This document shows, in pieces, positions 6,248-8,133 of a DNA stretch of 8,133 bases. The notes beneath the pieces are model-generated. The model was given only the letters and a program-made list of their open reading frames with translations. It had not been told where the DNA came from and searched no databases. The position numbers and the translations under genes are program-made. Source of the DNA: Actinomycetes bacterium (lineage in GTDB: Bacteria; Actinomycetota; Actinomycetes; Actinomycetales; Microbacteriaceae); the NCBI GenBank assembly GCA_023432305.1, contig JAEYUT010000250.1, forward strand, positions 1-8,133. Reading direction: 5' to 3'. Position 1 is the stretch's first letter; every line of letters begins with the position of its first letter.

Positions 6248-6658
6248 CTACTGCGGGGGTTCGAGCGCGGCGAGGAGGTCGTCCACGACGCGTCGCGAGA
6301 GGGAGATCGCCTGACCGACGGCCTCCTCTTCGCCGAACACGGCGGCGAAGCCGATGGGGTGGCCGGGGATGCGGCGCATGATGACGCGGCCCTCGGCCGC
6401 CTCGATGAGGGAGAAGCGCGATGTGCCGAGCGTCAGCTCGCGGACCACGGCGTCGCTGAGTGCCTGCAGCGAGCTCGCCATGCTGGGCAGCCGCTGCTCG
6501 GTCGTCTCGGACTCGGGATAGCGCGCGATCTCGAATCCGTCGTCGGTGAGCAGGATCGCCACGCGCAGCGCCGGGGTGAGCTCGTTGAGCGTCACGAGTG
6601 CGCGCGTGGATTCGGCGATGATGTGGGGATCGCGGTGCGCGGGAAGCGCCTCGCTCAT
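6248..6658 (-). CDS. Roadblock/LC7 domain protein (MglB/CvnB-like)
   Basis: The 136-residue protein is a better match to the MglB/CvnB-like Roadblock pattern than its neighbour. The first strand pair is VAILLTDDGFEIARYP (33-48), with the usual DG turn. The central helix RLPSMASSLQALSDAVVREL (56-75) is the dimer-interface helix typical of the family. The strands FSLIEAAEGRVIMRRI (82-97) and IGFAAVFGEEEAVG (102-115), and a final helix at 116-132, complete the fold. Family members act as GTPase-activating or scaffolding partners of MglA/CvnD-type GTPases at the membrane or cell pole. The ATG overlaps the GTPase stop by 4 nt (ATGA) and has GGAG at 6666-6669, 7 nt upstream. Tight coupling to the GTPase gene supports a direct partnership. 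It is cytoplasmic with no signal peptide. Confidence 0.85.
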   Translation of the reverse strand: MSEALPAHRDPHIIAESTRALVTLNELTPALRVAILLTDDGFEIARYPESETTEQRLPSMASSLQALSDAVVRELTLGTSRFSLIEAAEGRVIMRRIPGHPIGFAAVFGEEEAVGQAISLSRRVVDDLLAALEPPQ

Positions 6659-7212
6659 CGCACGGCTCCGGAGACGGTCGCGCGGGCTTCGATGTCGGCG
6701 ATGAGCGCCATGAGGAGCGTCGTCATCTGCTGCTCGTCGCGTGCATCCACCTCGAAGACGGGGGTCGCCCGTTCAGGCAGGAGCGCCTCGGCGATGCCGT
6801 GCAGCTTCTCGACGAGCCCCTTCTGCCCGACGTCGGCGCGGGTGACCCCGATCACGAGGCCGCCGCGGCGCGCGAGGTCCGCGAACGCGCCGAGGTGGTC
6901 GCCCACGAGGACGTGCGGTTCGGGTGCGTCGGCGTTGACGAGGATGATGAGCCCCATCGCCCGCTCCTGCAGAATCGACCACATGAAGTCGAAGCGGTTC
7001 TGACCGGGCACGCCGTACATGCGCACCTTGTCGTCTTCGCCGACGGTGATCTCGCCATAGTCGAGGGCGACGGTGGTGGTGTCCTTGTCGGCGGTGGCGC
7101 GATCGGTGTTCTCGGCCTCGGTGGAGACGATCTCGATCTCGCTGAGCGTGCGGATGGCGGTGGTCTTCCCGGCGCCCATGGGTCCGGCGAAGAGGATGAC
7201 GTGCTCGGCCAT
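6655..7212 (-). CDS. MglA/CvnD-like small GTPase (ATP/GTP-binding protein)
   Basis: The 185-residue P-loop protein resembles the bacterial Ras-like GTPases of the MglA/CvnD group. Walker A is GPMGAGKTT at 10-18, with Lys16 and Thr17. A switch I threonine probably lies in DTTTVALDYGEI (44-55). Switch II is MYGVPGQNRF (65-74): the Asp of the classical DxxG is replaced by Gly67, and the same position also departs from Asp in MglA. The guanine-specificity region reads GVTRAD (122-127), a relaxed NKxD, so nucleotide preference cannot be assumed. LIILVNAD (88-95) is the central strand before it. The ATG at 7212 is 2 nt after the upstream stop. No strong ribosome-binding site precedes it, so it is probably translated by coupling. 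The open frame continues to 7689 but there is antisense-style shadow of the upstream gene. It is likely the switch whose state is set by the two Roadblock proteins encoded just downstream. Confidence 0.87.
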   Translation of the reverse strand: MAEHVILFAGPMGAGKTTAIRTLSEIEIVSTEAENTDRATADKDTTTVALDYGEITVGEDDKVRMYGVPGQNRFDFMWSILQERAMGLIILVNADAPEPHVLVGDHLGAFADLARRGGLVIGVTRADVGQKGLVEKLHGIAEALLPERATPVFEVDARDEQQMTTLLMALIADIEARATVSGAVR

Positions 7213-7214
7213 GG

Positions 7215-8090
7215 CTACCGCAGCCCCAGTCGGCGGCGCAGGCGCCCGAAGAGGCTCTTGTCGTTGTCGGCCTTCACGGGGGCGGGGGTCTCGTACTGGA
7301 CGCTCTTCTCGGCGGGCATGATCTCGAGCGCGTTCATGAGGCTGAGGGCGTTGATGAGCGAGCGGGTCGTCTCGACGGAGCGCCCGGAGAACTCGGCGAG
7401 CTGCTCGACGGAGAAGATGCCGTTGGAGAGCATGGCCGCCTGACGCATCTGGTCCATGTCGGGGTTGAGCGTCGTGAGGTTGGGCCAGCGCTGAAGACGG
7501 TACACGTCGGTCGGGTTGAGCCACGGTGCGAGGCGTGTCGGGAAGGCGATGGTGCCGATCTTCCACAGCAGAGCGTCGAGCGCCTCGCCGGGCAGCTCGA
7601 AGGCGGGCTCGCCGAGGGCTTCCACGAGGTCGACCGACACGCGCACGCCGAGCGGGTTCTCGGGGAACAGGTCGAGCCGCAGCGGCCACGAGAAGGCCTG
7701 GTAGCGGGTGTCGACGATCATCGTCGGGTGTCCGACGATCTCGAGCTCGATGACCATGGGCACACGTGCGCTCTGCACGGAGTGGAGTGTGAGGGCGGCA
7801 CCTGCCCAGCCGAGCTCGGGAGCGTTCTCGGTGCCGGCGGGGAGCGCTGCGGGACCGGTGGCGGTCTTCGCCTGTGCGGCGGGCTTGGCGGGAGCGCCGG
7901 ACTCGTCCGCGGCGGGCGCGGTGGCGGTCTTCGCGGCGGCAGGTGCGGCGGCGGGCTGCGCGGGCTGTGCTGCGGGCTGTGCGGGGCGTGTCGGCTCGAC
8001 CGGCTGGACGGGGGTCTGGGCCTCGGCGTGCACGGGCTCCGCGTAGACGGGCTCGGCTTCGCGCACGGGCTCGGCGAACGTCGTCGTCAC
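7215..8090 (-). CDS. Uncharacterised Ala/Pro-rich protein heading the GTPase operon; N-terminus may lie outside the window
   Basis: I do not recognise a named family. From the GTG at 8090 the protein has 291 residues, but the frame stays open to the window's right edge. The preceding AGG is a weak ribosome-binding site, so the true start may be further right. Residues 5-88 are low complexity: repeated AEPV motifs (6-9, 12-15, 17-20), then Ala/Pro/Gln-rich sequence with AKTATxPAA twice (53-61, 74-82). Residues 94-180 look like a mixed alpha/beta domain. Residues 205-258 are helical with a helix-turn-helix flavour (FSVEQLAEFSGRSVETTRSLINAL, about 226-249), reminiscent of the winged-helix region of DUF742/CvnC proteins. 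The last 14 residues (278-291) are a basic amphipathic segment, KSLFGRLRRRLGLR, that could bind membranes. There is no signal peptide in what is visible. Position, 2 nt before the GTPase, suggests an adaptor or localisation factor (inference). Confidence 0.75.
   Translation of the reverse strand: MTTTFAEPVREAEPVYAEPVHAEAQTPVQPVEPTRPAQPAAQPAQPAAAPAAAKTATAPAADESGAPAKPAAQAKTATGPAALPAGTENAPELGWAGAALTLHSVQSARVPMVIELEIVGHPTMIVDTRYQAFSWPLRLDLFPENPLGVRVSVDLVEALGEPAFELPGEALDALLWKIGTIAFPTRLAPWLNPTDVYRLQRWPNLTTLNPDMDQMRQAAMLSNGIFSVEQLAEFSGRSVETTRSLINALSLMNALEIMPAEKSVQYETPAPVKADNDKSLFGRLRRRLGLR
7845..7934 (-). repeat. Direct repeat in the low-complexity linker
   Basis: A 16-bp sequence, CGGTGGCGGTCTTCGC on the plus strand, occurs at 7856-7871 and again at 7919-7934, 63 bases apart, which keeps the frame. 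It encodes the repeated AKTAT motif in the Ala/Pro-rich linker of the minus-strand protein. The copies probably arose by in-frame duplication or slippage in a GC-rich disordered region. Linker length could differ between strains. Confidence 0.6.
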
Positions 8091-8133
8091 GACGACCTGC
8101 GGGCCTGAGGGCCGACGCGCGTCGGATGTGTGC

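Noticed and set aside
7213..7689. N-terminal extension of the GTPase frame
   Set aside because: The extension is Arg/Ala-rich shadow of the upstream gene; P-loop GTPases start a few residues before Walker A, as from the ATG at 7212.
7840..8060. CRISPR array or tandem-repeat locus in the GC-rich region
   Set aside because: The repeats are irregular and follow Ala/Pro codons of one open frame; there are no regular repeat-spacer units.

Overview
The window is very GC-rich, with G/C-biased third codon positions and long antisense shadow ORFs. Together with the gene families present, this points to a high-GC actinobacterium, most likely Microbacteriaceae (Microbacterium-like). The lineage is an inference from style and content; no rRNA or other marker gene is present.

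Layout, left to right. (1) 1-567 (+): the 3' part of an unrecognised protein gene that probably starts before the window. (2) 605-2595 (+): a two-gene sulfur/persulfide operon. It begins with a perfect 22-bp palindrome of the CsoR/CstR operator type overlapping a -10 element. Next come a CoA-disulfide/persulfide reductase fused to a C-terminal rhodanese domain, and a single-domain rhodanese that overlaps it by 4 nt (ATGA). No CsoR/CstR regulator gene lies in the window. (3) 2623-2648: a strong hairpin between convergent genes. (4) 2661-4316 (-): a KstD/fumarate-reductase-like FAD-binding dehydrogenase. (5) 4386-5818 (-): an MscS-family channel translationally coupled (ATGA) to a group II truncated hemoglobin (GlbO type). 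The channel gene may be read from a leaderless transcript. (6) 5867-8090 (-), possibly running past the right edge: a four-gene small-GTPase module. In transcription order it encodes an Ala/Pro-rich protein with a helical, possibly winged-helix, C-terminal region and a basic amphipathic tail; an MglA/CvnD-like GTPase; a first Roadblock/LC7 protein; and a second Roadblock/LC7 protein. The genes are packed with a 2-nt gap, a 4-nt overlap and a 21-nt gap.

Functionally, the sulfur operon looks like a persulfide-inducible detoxification unit. The GTPase module resembles the Streptomyces conservons (cvnA-D) and the myxobacterial MglA/MglB polarity switch, but no sensor kinase is visible in the window and the first protein is unusual. 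This module is the best candidate for a little-described system here. The channel-globin pair and the FAD dehydrogenase are recognisable families of uncertain physiological role. Most of the window is coding; no tRNA, rRNA, CRISPR or mobile element was seen, and no intergenic stretch exceeds about 75 bases.
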